A stretch of DNA of 64,000 bases from Thauera sp. 28 (GTDB lineage Bacteria; Pseudomonadota; Gammaproteobacteria; Burkholderiales; Rhodocyclaceae): positions 124,001 to 188,000 of the forward strand of contig NZ_AMXA01000002.1 in the NCBI RefSeq assembly GCF_000310145.2. Reading direction: 5' to 3'. The position numbers and the translations under genes were made by a program. The notes below the pieces were generated by a model. It searched no databases, had not been told where the DNA came from, and worked only from the letters and a program-made list of their open reading frames with translations. Below are positions 1-7,916 of this stretch, in pieces (the first letter of the stretch is position 1; the number at the start of each line of letters is the position of its first letter).

Positions 1-41
1 CCGGCAGGCTGAAGCGCCCGAACGAGGCGCGTCGCGCGTGA
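1..41 (+). CDS. C-terminal end of upstream gene, probably lptE (partial)
   Basis: Reading from base 3, thirteen codons run to a TGA at 39-41, which overlaps the GTG start of holA (GTGA). LPS-assembly lipoprotein gene lptE normally sits directly upstream of holA in proteobacteria, so this is probably its last 12 residues. The fragment is too short to identify on sequence alone; the call rests on gene order. Confidence 0.4.
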   Translation, partial: GRLKRPNEARRA

Positions 42-1048
42 ACATCCGGCCCGACCAGCTCGCCGCCAGTCTCGCCAAGCCGCTCGCGCCGCTCTGGCTG
101 CTGCACGGCAACGAGCCCCTTCTGGTCATCGAAGCCGCCGATGCGATCCGCGCCGCGGCGCGCACGCAAGGCTACGACGAGCGCGAAACACTCGTTGTCG
201 GCCAGGGCTTCAAGTGGGATGCGCTGACCCTTGCCGCCGGCAACATGTCGCTGTTCGGGGGCGCCAAGCTGATCGACCTGCGCATTCCTACCGGCAAGCC
301 GGGGCGCGAGGGTGGCGACGCCCTGCAGCGCTACGTGGCCGATCTGCCCGCACAAACCCTTACCCTGATCACCCTGCCCGAAGTCGACTGGGCGACACGC
401 AAGACGGCCTGGTTCAAGGCCCTCTCCGAATCGGCAGCCACGCTGGAGCTCAACGCCCCCGAGCGCGAACGCCTGCCCGAATGGGTCGGCCGCCGGCTCG
501 CTGCGCAGCAGCAGTCGGCAACCCCCGAGGCGCTGGCCTTCATTGCAGAGCATGTCGAAGGCAACCTGCTCGCGGCCCATCAGGAGATCCTCAAGCTCGG
601 TCTGCTGCACGGTGCAGGCAGCTTGAGCCTGGAGCAAGTGCAGGACGCGGTGCTGAACGTCGCCCGCTACGACATCGACAAGCTGCGTCTGGCAGTGGTC
701 GAGGGTGATCCGGCACGCTGCGCCCGGCTGCTCGAAGGGCTCAAGGGCGAAGGCGCCGCAGCGCCGCTGGTGCTGTGGGCACTCGCCAACGAGACGCGCA
801 CCCTCGCCAGCCTGTGCGCCGCACGCGACACCGGCCAGGCGCTGCCCGCCGTATTCAAGGCCGAGCGCATCTTCGAACCACGCCGCCAGCAGGCCCTGGG
901 CCGGGCGCTGGGTCGCCTCAGCCAGGGTGGGCTGCGCGCTGCGCTGATGCATGCCGCTCGTATCGACCGCATGATCAAGGGCCTCGCCAGCGGCGACGTG
1001 TGGGACGAATTCCTCCAGCTTGCACTGCGCCTCGCGGGTCGACACTGA
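38..1048 (+). CDS. holA: DNA polymerase III delta subunit
   Basis: HolA is the delta subunit of the polymerase III clamp loader; it opens the beta sliding clamp during loading in the cytoplasm. The 336-residue product is family-typical in length. The N-terminal part contains the PLWLLHGNEPLLVIEAADAI segment typical of delta subunits, followed by the degenerate AAA+ module and a C-terminal collar domain ending in IDRMIKGLASGDVWDE. The start is a GTG that overlaps the stop of the preceding gene, consistent with translational coupling to lptE. It is followed after about 100 bases by proA on the same strand. Confidence 0.93.
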   Translation: MNIRPDQLAASLAKPLAPLWLLHGNEPLLVIEAADAIRAAARTQGYDERETLVVGQGFKWDALTLAAGNMSLFGGAKLIDLRIPTGKPGREGGDALQRYVADLPAQTLTLITLPEVDWATRKTAWFKALSESAATLELNAPERERLPEWVGRRLAAQQQSATPEALAFIAEHVEGNLLAAHQEILKLGLLHGAGSLSLEQVQDAVLNVARYDIDKLRLAVVEGDPARCARLLEGLKGEGAAAPLVLWALANETRTLASLCAARDTGQALPAVFKAERIFEPRRQQALGRALGRLSQGGLRAALMHAARIDRMIKGLASGDVWDEFLQLALRLAGRH

Positions 1049-1147
1049 GTCCCGCCGGGGTTCATGCGCGCGCCATTCGGTGCTTTAATGCGCGCTTGCC
1101 CTGCGGCAACCGACATTGCCGCAACCATCGCCGACGAAGAGCCCCAA

Positions 1148-2425
1148 ATGGATATCCAGCACTACATGCAGACTCTGGGCCGCCAGGCCCGCGCCGCTTC
1201 GCGCGTGCTCGCCGCCGCCTCCACTGAAGCCAAGAACGCCGCCCTGCTGGCGATGGCCACCGAGATCCGCGCCCGTCGCGCCGAACTCCTGGCCGCCAAC
1301 GCACAAGACCTCGCCGAGGCACGCGTCGCTGGTCTGGAGCCGGCACTGATCGATCGCCTGACCCTGAACGACAAGGGCGTCGAAGCCATGGCAGTCGGCC
1401 TCGAGCAGGTCGCCGCCCTGGCCGACCCGGTGGGCGAGATGACCGACATCAAGCGTCGCCCCTCGGGCATCCAACTCGGCAAGATGCGGGTCCCCCTGGG
1501 CGTCATCGGCATCATCTACGAGGCCCGCCCCAACGTCACCGCGGACGCTGCTGCGCTGTGCCTGAAGTCGGGCAACGCGGCGATCCTGCGTGGCGGCAAG
1601 GAAGCTATCAACGCCAACCGCGCCATCGCAGCCTGCGTGCGTGCGGGCCTCATCCAGGCCGGCCTGCCCGAGCACGCGGTACAGGTGGTGGAAACCACCG
1701 ACCGTGAGGCTGTGGGCGCGCTCATCGCGATGCCCGAGTTCGTCGACGTGATCGTTCCGCGCGGCGGCAAAGGCCTGATCGAGCGCATTGCCAGGGACGC
1801 CCGCGTGCCGGTGATCAAGCACCTCGACGGCAACTGCCACGTCTATATCGACGACGAGGCCGACCCCGCGAAGGTCGTGCCGATCGTGGAAAACGCCAAG
1901 ACCCAGCGCTACGGCACCTGCAATACCGCCGAGTCCCTGCTCGTCGCGCGCGACGTCGCCGACATCTACCTGCCGGAAATCGGCCGCATGCTCGCAGCCA
2001 AGGGCGTCGAGATGCGCTGCTGCGCCGAGTCGCTCGCCCTGCTGACGGAAGCGGGCGTCGATGCCGGCAAGCTCGTCGCCGCCACCGAAGCCGACTGGCG
2101 CGAGGAATACCTCGCCCCGATCATCGCGGTGAAGGTGGTCGACGGACTGGAGGCGGCGATCGCCCACATCAATACCTACAGCTCCGGCCATACCGAGGCC
2201 ATCGTCACCGAGAACTACAGCCACGCAATGCGCTTCCTGCGCGAGGTGGACTCGTCGTCCGTGATGGTCAATGCCTCCACGCGCTTCGCCGATGGCTTCG
2301 AGTACGGGCTGGGTGCGGAGATCGGCATCTCCACCGACAAGATCCACGCCCGCGGCCCGGTAGGTCTCGAGGGCCTGACAAGCCAGAAGTGGATCGTATT
2401 CGGCAACGGCGAGATCCGGCGCTGA
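1148..2425 (+). CDS. proA: Glutamate-5-semialdehyde dehydrogenase (gamma-glutamyl phosphate reductase)
   Basis: ProA reduces gamma-glutamyl phosphate to glutamate-5-semialdehyde with NADPH, the second step of proline synthesis. From the ATG at 1148 the product has 425 residues, close to the usual 417-420. It shows the aldehyde-dehydrogenase-fold signatures: [20 protein letters not shown], the nucleotide-binding [12 protein letters not shown] segment, and the catalytic Cys258 in [13 protein letters not shown]. An in-frame upstream ATG at 1064 would add 28 residues with no resemblance to the family, so 1148 is preferred. ProB, its pathway partner, is not in the window. Confidence 0.95.
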   Translation: MDIQHYMQTLGRQARAASRVLAAASTEAKNAALLAMATEIRARRAELLAANAQDLAEARVAGLEPALIDRLTLNDKGVEAMAVGLEQVAALADPVGEMTDIKRRPSGIQLGKMRVPLGVIGIIYEARPNVTADAAALCLKSGNAAILRGGKEAINANRAIAACVRAGLIQAGLPEHAVQVVETTDREAVGALIAMPEFVDVIVPRGGKGLIERIARDARVPVIKHLDGNCHVYIDDEADPAKVVPIVENAKTQRYGTCNTAESLLVARDVADIYLPEIGRMLAAKGVEMRCCAESLALLTEAGVDAGKLVAATEADWREEYLAPIIAVKVVDGLEAAIAHINTYSSGHTEAIVTENYSHAMRFLREVDSSSVMVNASTRFADGFEYGLGAEIGISTDKIHARGPVGLEGLTSQKWIVFGNGEIRR

Positions 2426-2457
2426 GCAGCTGCGCCGTGGCCGGACACGCAGGGACA

Positions 2458-2964
2458 ATGGTGAAGCACACGTTCGAGGCGGGGGCGCAGGACCTTGCCG
2501 CCGACCTGGATGCCGTCATCGCCCTGCCCTTCGGCCCCTTCGGCATCCGCTGTGATGACGGCGCCGTGCGCGAACTGGTGTTCCTGCCGCCCGGCACCGC
2601 CCTCGTGACGCCACGAACAGCGATCGCGGGCGCCGCAGCACACGCGCTACGGGCCTGGATCGACGACCCCGAGCTCCCCTTCCCGGTCCCCCTGGCCGAC
2701 CATGGGACGCCCTTTCGCCGCCGCGTATGGGCAGAGATCAGCGCGATCCCACGCGGCCAGACCCGCAGCTATGGTGAGCTTGCCGCCCGCCTCGGCAGCG
2801 CCCCGCGGGCCGTCGGCCAAGCCTGCGGCGCCAACCCCTTCCCACTCGTCGTGCCCTGTCACCGTGTGACCTCGGCCACCGGGCTGGGTGGATTCGCAAA
2901 CGCCCGCGGCGGCTGGCTGCTCGACGTCAAACGCTGGCTGCTCGCATTCGAAGGCGCCCGGTGA
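2458..2964 (+). CDS. Methylated-DNA--protein-cysteine methyltransferase family protein (Ogt-like)
   Basis: This 168-residue protein belongs to the O6-alkylguanine-DNA alkyltransferase family, which repairs alkylated guanine or thymine by irreversible transfer of the alkyl group to an active-site cysteine. The C-terminal domain has FRRRVWAEISAIPRGQTRSYGELA, the Arg-finger region GSAPRAVGQACGANPFPL, and the active-site motif PCHRV with Cys134. The N-terminal domain is short and divergent. The start at 2458 follows proA by 32 bases; an upstream in-frame ATG lies inside proA. The stop overlaps the GTG start of xerD (GTGA). Ogt is the more likely subtype because no Ada regulatory domain is present. 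Confidence 0.88.
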   Translation: MVKHTFEAGAQDLAADLDAVIALPFGPFGIRCDDGAVRELVFLPPGTALVTPRTAIAGAAAHALRAWIDDPELPFPVPLADHGTPFRRRVWAEISAIPRGQTRSYGELAARLGSAPRAVGQACGANPFPLVVPCHRVTSATGLGGFANARGGWLLDVKRWLLAFEGAR

Positions 2965-3890
2965 GCGGGCGCACACCGGCGGTGGAAGCCGGCCTGCTGC
3001 CCGAGCACCGACGCGAACTCGACCGCTTCGTCGACGCGCTGTGGCTCGAACACGGCCTTGCCGCCAACACGCTTGCCGGTTATCGCAGCGACCTCGCTCG
3101 CTTCGCCGCCTGGCTCGAAGTCCGTGGCCAGCGCCTTCCCGCAGCCGGCCCGCCCGAACTCACCGCCTACATCGGCGAGTTCAGCCGTGGCGCCCGCCCT
3201 GCCAGCCAACGCAGGCTGCTGGCATCCTGCCGGCGCTATTACCGGATGCTGCTCATCAACCGGGAGATCGCCGAGGATCCCACCCTGCTGCTCGACTCGC
3301 CACTGGCCGCCGAACGCTTTCCACGGACCTTGAGCGAAGCCCAGGTTGAAGCCCTGCTTGCGGCGCCCGACGACGGCAATCCGCAGGGTGTGCGCGACCG
3401 CTGCATGCTCGAGGTGCTCTACGCTGCGGGCCTGCGCGTGTCGGAACTGGTTGGACTCAAGGTCTTCGCAGTCGGCCTCAATGACGGCGTGCTGCGCATC
3501 ATGGGCAAGGGCAGCAAGGAACGCCTGGTGCCGATGGGCGAGCTTGCCGCAGACTGGCTCCGGCGCTACCTGCTCGAAGCACGGCCAGCACTTCTTGCCG
3601 GACGCAGTTGCGACGAGGTCTTCGTGACACGCCTCGGTAGCGGAATGACGCGCCAGATGTTCTGGCGAATCATCAAGCAGTACGCCGTGCATGCAGGCAT
3701 TCCCAGCGAGCGAATCTCACCGCATACCCTACGCCATGCCTTCGCAACGCACCTGCTCAACCACGGCGCCGACCTGCGTGTGGTGCAGCTATTGCTCGGG
3801 CACGCCGACATTTCGACGACGCAGATCTACACACACGTCGCACGGGAGCGCCTGAAGCAATTGCATTCAAAACATCACCCACGTGCCTGA
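2961..3890 (+). CDS. xerD: Tyrosine recombinase XerD
   Basis: XerD acts with XerC at dif, under FtsK control, to resolve chromosome dimers. The 309-residue product has an N-terminal SAM-like core-binding domain (FVDALWLEHGLAANTLAGYRSD) and a C-terminal catalytic domain. Catalytic residues visible are Arg in YAAGLRVSELVGL, Lys in IMGKGSKERLVPMG, HTLRHAFATHLL, the LLGHADISTTQIYTHV box, and nucleophile Tyr290. The HTLRHAFATHLLNHGADLR stretch and overall length favour XerD over XerC or an integrase. The GTG start overlaps the preceding stop by four bases. Confidence 0.93.
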   Translation: MSGRTPAVEAGLLPEHRRELDRFVDALWLEHGLAANTLAGYRSDLARFAAWLEVRGQRLPAAGPPELTAYIGEFSRGARPASQRRLLASCRRYYRMLLINREIAEDPTLLLDSPLAAERFPRTLSEAQVEALLAAPDDGNPQGVRDRCMLEVLYAAGLRVSELVGLKVFAVGLNDGVLRIMGKGSKERLVPMGELAADWLRRYLLEARPALLAGRSCDEVFVTRLGSGMTRQMFWRIIKQYAVHAGIPSERISPHTLRHAFATHLLNHGADLRVVQLLLGHADISTTQIYTHVARERLKQLHSKHHPRA

Positions 3891-3965
3891 GCAAGGCGCG
3901 GCGGAATACAATCAGGGTAACAGCGCAAATATTTGCAACCCGATCCCGAGCAGACGAGTCCGACC

Positions 3966-4454
3966 ATGCATAAACCAGACACCCGCGCACCCGAGACGCC
4001 GGCAACCCGGTTCCTGCGCCAGCACGGCATCGCATTCTCGAGCCACCTTTACGAATACGAAGAGCACGGCGGGACCGCCGTATCCTCGCGTGAACTCAAT
4101 GTGAGCGAACATGCCGTGGTGAAAACCCTCGTCATGGAGGATGAAAACGCCCAACCGCTGATCGTACTGATGCATGGCGATCGCAAGGTATCCACCAAGG
4201 AACTCGCGCGCCAGATTCCATGCAAGCATGTCGAAACCTGCAAACCCGAAACCGCCAACCGACACACGGGTTTTCTCGTCGGCGGCACGTCGCCGTTCGG
4301 TACTCGCAAGACAATGCCCATTTACATGGAACGCACCATTCTCGATCTACCGCTCGTCTATATCAATGGCGGACGCCGCGGCTTCCTCGTTGGCATTCAT
4401 CCGCACGACCTGTTGCGCGTGCTCAAGCCGGTGCTGGTGCAGGTTGCAAACTGA
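3966..4454 (+). CDS. ybaK: Cys-tRNA(Pro)/Cys-tRNA(Cys) deacylase, YbaK/EbsC family
   Basis: YbaK hydrolyses cysteine from mischarged Cys-tRNA(Pro), a trans-editing role in translation fidelity. The 162-residue product spans the single YbaK/ProRS-INS domain. Visible motifs are AVVKTLVMEDENAQPLIVLMHGDRKVS, the conserved Lys in VSTKELARQI, the GFLVGGTSPFGTRKTMPIYME block and the C-terminal VYINGGRRGFLVGI. ATG at 3966 matches the family start; an upstream in-frame ATG at 3933 adds eleven unconserved residues. It lies 75 bases after xerD and is probably transcribed separately or weakly linked. Confidence 0.93.
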   Translation: MHKPDTRAPETPATRFLRQHGIAFSSHLYEYEEHGGTAVSSRELNVSEHAVVKTLVMEDENAQPLIVLMHGDRKVSTKELARQIPCKHVETCKPETANRHTGFLVGGTSPFGTRKTMPIYMERTILDLPLVYINGGRRGFLVGIHPHDLLRVLKPVLVQVAN

Positions 4455-4650
4455 GCGGATTGACCCAGTCGACCACGTTGTGAAATCCCTCAAGCAATCC
4501 CATGTTGGCAATTTCAATTCGCTTCGGTAAATGGCACAATTCGAATTGCACGTGAATCACTCAATGAAGCACAGCCAGAACTGAGTGCCAGTATTTCTCA
4601 GCGCTCAATTCAAGGGCCTCGATTCGCCATTGAACATACCCGGAGACCTC

Positions 4651-5013
4651 ATGGACCTATCCACCTACACCCTGCCCGAGCTGCGCAAACTCCAAGCAAA
4701 GATCGAGGCCGAAATCCGTCGCCGCAGCGATACGACGCGCCGCACCTTGCTCAAGCGCATGCAGAAAATGGCAGCAGACGAAGGCCTGACGCTGGGTGAT
4801 CTGCTCGAAGCTGCTCCTGCCCCCGCCGCCGAAACCAAACCGGCAGCCAAGCGCGCGGCACGCGGCACGGCTAAGAAGGCCAAGCCAGCTCCCGTGGTCA
4901 AGTACCGCAATCCTGCCAACCCGGAACAAGGGTGGAGCGGGCGCGGGCGCAAGCCGCAATGGGCCCTTGACTGGATCGCCCAAGGCAAGCCGCTTGAAGA
5001 ACTCGCCGCCTGA
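4651..5013 (+). CDS. H-NS histone-like family protein
   Basis: A 120-residue nucleoid-associated protein of the H-NS family, expected to bind AT-rich DNA and silence genes. The N-terminal part (TYTLPELRKLQAKIEAEIRRRS) forms the coiled-coil oligomerisation region. An Ala/Lys/Pro-rich linker follows (residues about 55-85). The C-terminal DNA-binding domain reads YRNPANPEQGWSGRGRKPQW with the WSGRGRKP hook. The ATG at 4651 follows a visible purine-rich site; an upstream in-frame ATG at 4585 is less likely. The 196-base region upstream is unusually AT-rich for this window and includes the palindrome CAATTCGAATTG at 4537-4548, which could be an autoregulatory site (inference). Confidence 0.9.
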   Translation: MDLSTYTLPELRKLQAKIEAEIRRRSDTTRRTLLKRMQKMAADEGLTLGDLLEAAPAPAAETKPAAKRAARGTAKKAKPAPVVKYRNPANPEQGWSGRGRKPQWALDWIAQGKPLEELAA

Positions 5014-5230
5014 CGCTTCTCCAGCTCAAGCGGCACAGGCCGCAAGCGTCAATCTGAAGAATGCCGTGATCGCCTGGTCAACACATCCAGGCCATTACGG
5101 CATTTTCACGCAGGCCATGCACTGCGTTCACTCAGCGCTCATATCCGGGCGCCATCAACAGCGCCCTTCAATAGCCGCCATGCAATGACGCCATTGCCGC
5201 ACAGCGGCGAATCAGGGCATTGCTGAGGAT

Positions 5231-5605
5231 TCAGGCGGTCGGCGGCACGACGACGCCATCGCGGCTGCGCTGAATGAACACCCCGACGCGCCTCACGTCC
5301 TTCATCACCCCGATCTTGGCCAGTTTGAGCTTGACCCAAGGAGCGCGAAACTCGTCGAACAGCAGATTCACGATGAACTCACCGAGGCTCTCAATAAGAT
5401 TGAAATGACGCTCCGCGAGCTCCTGCCGGATACGGGCAGTGACAACCGCATAATCAATCGTGTCGGCAATGTCATCATGCGCTGTCGCGGCCTCCGGAAC
5501 GCCGAAAGTAAGATTGAGCTCGACAACCTGAGGCCCTGTCTTCTCGCGCTCGTAGATCCCGACCCAGGCCTTGACGCGCAACTCTTCGATGAAGATGAAA
5601 TCCAT
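5231..5605 (-). CDS. folB: Dihydroneopterin aldolase
   Basis: FolB converts 7,8-dihydroneopterin to 6-hydroxymethyl-dihydropterin in folate synthesis. The 124-residue product begins MDFIFIEELRVKAWVGIYERE, the family start with the conserved Glu, and has the DTIDYAVVTARIRQELAERHFNLIESLGE core and a C-terminal LKLAKIGVMKDVRRVGVFIQR, where the usual SKPGA loop is altered to AKIGV but the lysine is kept. It is divergent from plsY with about 150 bases between them, the usual neighbour in betaproteobacteria. The 217-base gap to the H-NS gene (5014-5230) shows no gene. Confidence 0.9.
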   Translation of the reverse strand: MDFIFIEELRVKAWVGIYEREKTGPQVVELNLTFGVPEAATAHDDIADTIDYAVVTARIRQELAERHFNLIESLGEFIVNLLFDEFRAPWVKLKLAKIGVMKDVRRVGVFIQRSRDGVVVPPTA

Positions 5606-5753
5606 GCTGCTTCCCGTTTAGAATCCCTGCAATTCTAGCCTGCCCCCATGCCAGACGGCCGGACCGCATCGCATTTGCCGCCCCGAAGCGCCCACGCGGC
5701 GCTCATCCGCCCCCACCAAAGCGGGCGCCCTGTCGTCGCCCATCCGAGGAATC

Positions 5754-6368
5754 ATGATGTCGCTCCTGTTGCTGATCGTCGCAGCCTACCTGCTCGGTTC
5801 GATCCCGTTTGCCATCGTCACCAGCAAGCTATTCGGCCTGCAGGATCCTCGCCAGTATGGCTCGGGCAATCCAGGAGCCACCAACGTGCTACGCAGCGGC
5901 AACAAGGCTGCGGCCGCACTGACGCTGCTCGGAGACAGCCTTAAAGGCTGGTTTGCGGTATGGCTGGCGATGCGGCTTGGCTTTGAGCCGGGCGAAGCTG
6001 CCCTTGCCGGGCTCGCGGCCTTTCTCGGCCATGTGTTCACGATCTTCCTGCGCTTCAATGGCGGCAAAGGCGTCGCCACTGCGCTCGGCGTACTGGCCGG
6101 CGTTGACGCCCGGATTGCCATCTTCAGTGCCATCATCTGGCTGATGATCGCCTACACGACGCGCTACTCCTCGGCCGCGGCACTCGCGGCCGCAATCGCG
6201 GCGCCGCTGGCCAGCCTGCATTTCGTCGGACCAGGCATGGCGACGGGGGTACTGGCGGCAATGTCGGCGATGCTCATCTGGCGTCACAAGGAAAACATCG
6301 CCCGCCTGCGCGCGGGTACCGAAGGCCGCATCGGCGGCAAAAAAAAGGACGCGGGCAACGCAAACTGA
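5754..6368 (+). CDS. plsY: Acyl-phosphate:glycerol-3-phosphate acyltransferase
   Basis: PlsY transfers an acyl group from acyl phosphate (made by PlsX) to glycerol-3-phosphate, the first step of phospholipid synthesis, at the inner membrane. The 204-residue product has five or so membrane segments. The three conserved motifs are visible: [47 protein letters not shown] in the second cytoplasmic loop, and [16 protein letters not shown] near the C-terminus. The start has a GAGGAA ribosome-binding site; a second ATG follows immediately at 5757. The C-terminal tail [11 protein letters not shown] is Lys-rich. It converges on tsaD. Confidence 0.95.
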   Translation: MMSLLLLIVAAYLLGSIPFAIVTSKLFGLQDPRQYGSGNPGATNVLRSGNKAAAALTLLGDSLKGWFAVWLAMRLGFEPGEAALAGLAAFLGHVFTIFLRFNGGKGVATALGVLAGVDARIAIFSAIIWLMIAYTTRYSSAAALAAAIAAPLASLHFVGPGMATGVLAAMSAMLIWRHKENIARLRAGTEGRIGGKKKDAGNAN

Positions 6369-6397
6369 ACACCATTGCCGCAACCGCAAGCCCCTAC

Positions 6398-7432
6398 TCA
6401 GGCGGCAGACATATTCGGCGGCGCCAGTTCGACCAACGGCCAGCGCGGACGAATCTTCACCGCGCGGGCAACCGCCCCACGCTCACCCGCAGCCAGGCGC
6501 ATCGCACCGGCAAACGCAATCATCGCGCCATTGTCGGTACATAGCGCCGGCTCGGGGTAATGAACCCGCCCGCCGCGCCGGGCGAGCGCGGCGTCGAGCG
6601 TCTCACGCAGGCAACGGTTGGCACCGACCCCACCAGCCACGACCAGCGTCTTGAGTCCGACCTTCTTGAGCGCTGCGATCGACTTCGCGCACAGGACCTC
6701 CACCACAGCCAACTGGAAGTCGGCAGCCAGATCCGCCATGTAAGCCGGCTGCCAGTCAGCCCCCTGGACGACATTGAGCACGGCCGTCTTCAATCCGCTG
6801 AAGCTGAAATCCAGATCGCCCGAATGCAGCATCGGACGCGGCAAACGAAAACGCCCTGACTGCCCCTGCGCTGCGAGCGCGGCAAGCTGCGGCCCGCCCG
6901 GATAGCCCAGACCAAGCAATTTTGCAGTCTTGTCGAAGGCCTCGCCCGCGGCGTCATCGACCGACTCCCCCAGCAAGGCGTAGTCACCCACCCCGCGCAC
7001 GCGCATGAGCTGGGTATGCCCGCCCGACACCAGCAGAGCGACGAATGGAAAGGCCGGCGGATCGGCCGACAACAGCGGCGACAACAGATGCCCTTCGAGG
7101 TGATGCACAGGCAAGGCGGGAATCCCGCGCGCAAGCGCAAACGACTCCGCCACGCTGGCACCGACCAGCAGCGCCCCGGCCAATCCGGGCCCTGCGGTAT
7201 AAGCCACGGCGTCGATATCACCGAGCCCCAGCCCGGCCTGCCTCACGGCCTCCTTCATCAGCAAGGGCAAGCGCCGGATGTGATCGCGCGAGGCGAGCTC
7301 GGGCACGACGCCACCATAGGCCGCGTGAAGGTCGATCTGCGAGTGCAGGCAATGCGACAGCAGGCCCGCCTCGGTGTCGTAGATCGCCACACCGGTCTCG
7401 TCGCAGGAGGTCTCGATACCGAGCACTTTCAT
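6398..7432 (-). CDS. tsaD: tRNA N6-adenosine threonylcarbamoyltransferase
   Basis: TsaD transfers threonylcarbamoyl to A37 of ANN-decoding tRNAs, with TsaB and TsaE. From ATG at 7432 the protein has 344 residues starting [19 protein letters not shown], the exact family start; a longer frame to 7507 lacks support. Metal-binding [12 protein letters not shown], the [11 protein letters not shown] loop, [19 protein letters not shown] and the C-terminal [16 protein letters not shown] are all visible. It is divergent from rpsU, a common arrangement with the macromolecular-synthesis operon. Confidence 0.96.
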   Translation of the reverse strand: MKVLGIETSCDETGVAIYDTEAGLLSHCLHSQIDLHAAYGGVVPELASRDHIRRLPLLMKEAVRQAGLGLGDIDAVAYTAGPGLAGALLVGASVAESFALARGIPALPVHHLEGHLLSPLLSADPPAFPFVALLVSGGHTQLMRVRGVGDYALLGESVDDAAGEAFDKTAKLLGLGYPGGPQLAALAAQGQSGRFRLPRPMLHSGDLDFSFSGLKTAVLNVVQGADWQPAYMADLAADFQLAVVEVLCAKSIAALKKVGLKTLVVAGGVGANRCLRETLDAALARRGGRVHYPEPALCTDNGAMIAFAGAMRLAAGERGAVARAVKIRPRWPLVELAPPNMSAA

Positions 7433-7498
7433 GTCTTGCACCTCAGGGTTCCAGGCCGGCATTCTAACCGCAGTCGACAGCCGATCGAAAAATGCCCC

Positions 7499-7527
7499 TT
7501 GCGACAACGTCCCGAGTCAGTTATATT
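7499..7527 (+). promoter_or_regulatory. Sigma-70 promoter of rpsU
   Basis: A -35 TTGCGA (7499-7504) and a -10 TATATT (7522-7527) are separated by exactly 17 bases, in the divergent tsaD/rpsU region about 40 bases before the rpsU start. The -10 matches TATAAT at five of six positions and the -35 matches TTGACA at four of six. It is the only good match in this gap and would drive rpsU-dnaG-rpoD. Confidence 0.65.
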
Positions 7528-7567
7528 CGCGGTCTTTCTGCCCACCAGACACCCAAGGAAGTCCGCA

Positions 7568-7780
7568 ATGCCCGGTATCCGCGTCAAGGAAAACGAGCCG
7601 TTTGAAGTTGCGATCCGCCGCTTCAAGCGCACCATCGAGAAGACCGGTGTGCTGACCGAACTGCGCTCGCGCGAGTTCTACGAGAAGCCCACCGCCGAGC
7701 GCAAGCGCAAGCTGGCCGCCGCAGTGAAGCGCAATCACAAGCGCCTGCGCAGCCAGACGCTGCCGCCGAAGCTGTACTGA
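7568..7780 (+). CDS. rpsU: 30S ribosomal protein S21
   Basis: A 70-residue basic protein of the small ribosomal subunit, needed for normal translation initiation. The sequence [20 protein letters not shown] is diagnostic for S21, and the C-terminus ends [10 protein letters not shown]. The ATG at 7568 is preceded by AAGGAAG. It heads the rpsU-dnaG-rpoD macromolecular-synthesis operon. A YqeY/GatB-domain gene often lies between rpsU and dnaG in betaproteobacteria; here it is absent and the gap is 136 bases. Confidence 0.97.
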   Translation: MPGIRVKENEPFEVAIRRFKRTIEKTGVLTELRSREFYEKPTAERKRKLAAAVKRNHKRLRSQTLPPKLY

Positions 7781-7790
7781 TTCGTCTCGC

Positions 7791-7805
7791 ACCCGCCCTG
7801 CGGGT
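7791..7805 (+). terminator. Short hairpin between rpsU and dnaG, possible partial terminator
   Basis: ACCCGC and GCGGGT pair around a 3-base loop just after the rpsU stop. There is no T-run after it, so at most it acts as a partial or Rho-assisted stop or as an mRNA-processing site that lets rpsU be expressed more than dnaG, as is known for this operon in E. coli. The role here is inference. Confidence 0.3.
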
Positions 7806-7916
7806 TGCATGCACGCCGGCCGAAGATCGTCCGATCCTCGCCCGGCGTAGTGCTTTTTGACGTCCGTCGCGACACGGCCACACGGCCAGGCCTGCACGGA
7901 CAGACGCCTACGCTCG

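Noticed and set aside
4531-4550. Sigma-54 promoter before the H-NS gene (TGGCACAATTCGAATTGCA)
   Set aside because: The distance between the GG and GC elements is four bases too long, so it does not fit a sigma-54 promoter. The palindrome itself is only mentioned with the H-NS gene.
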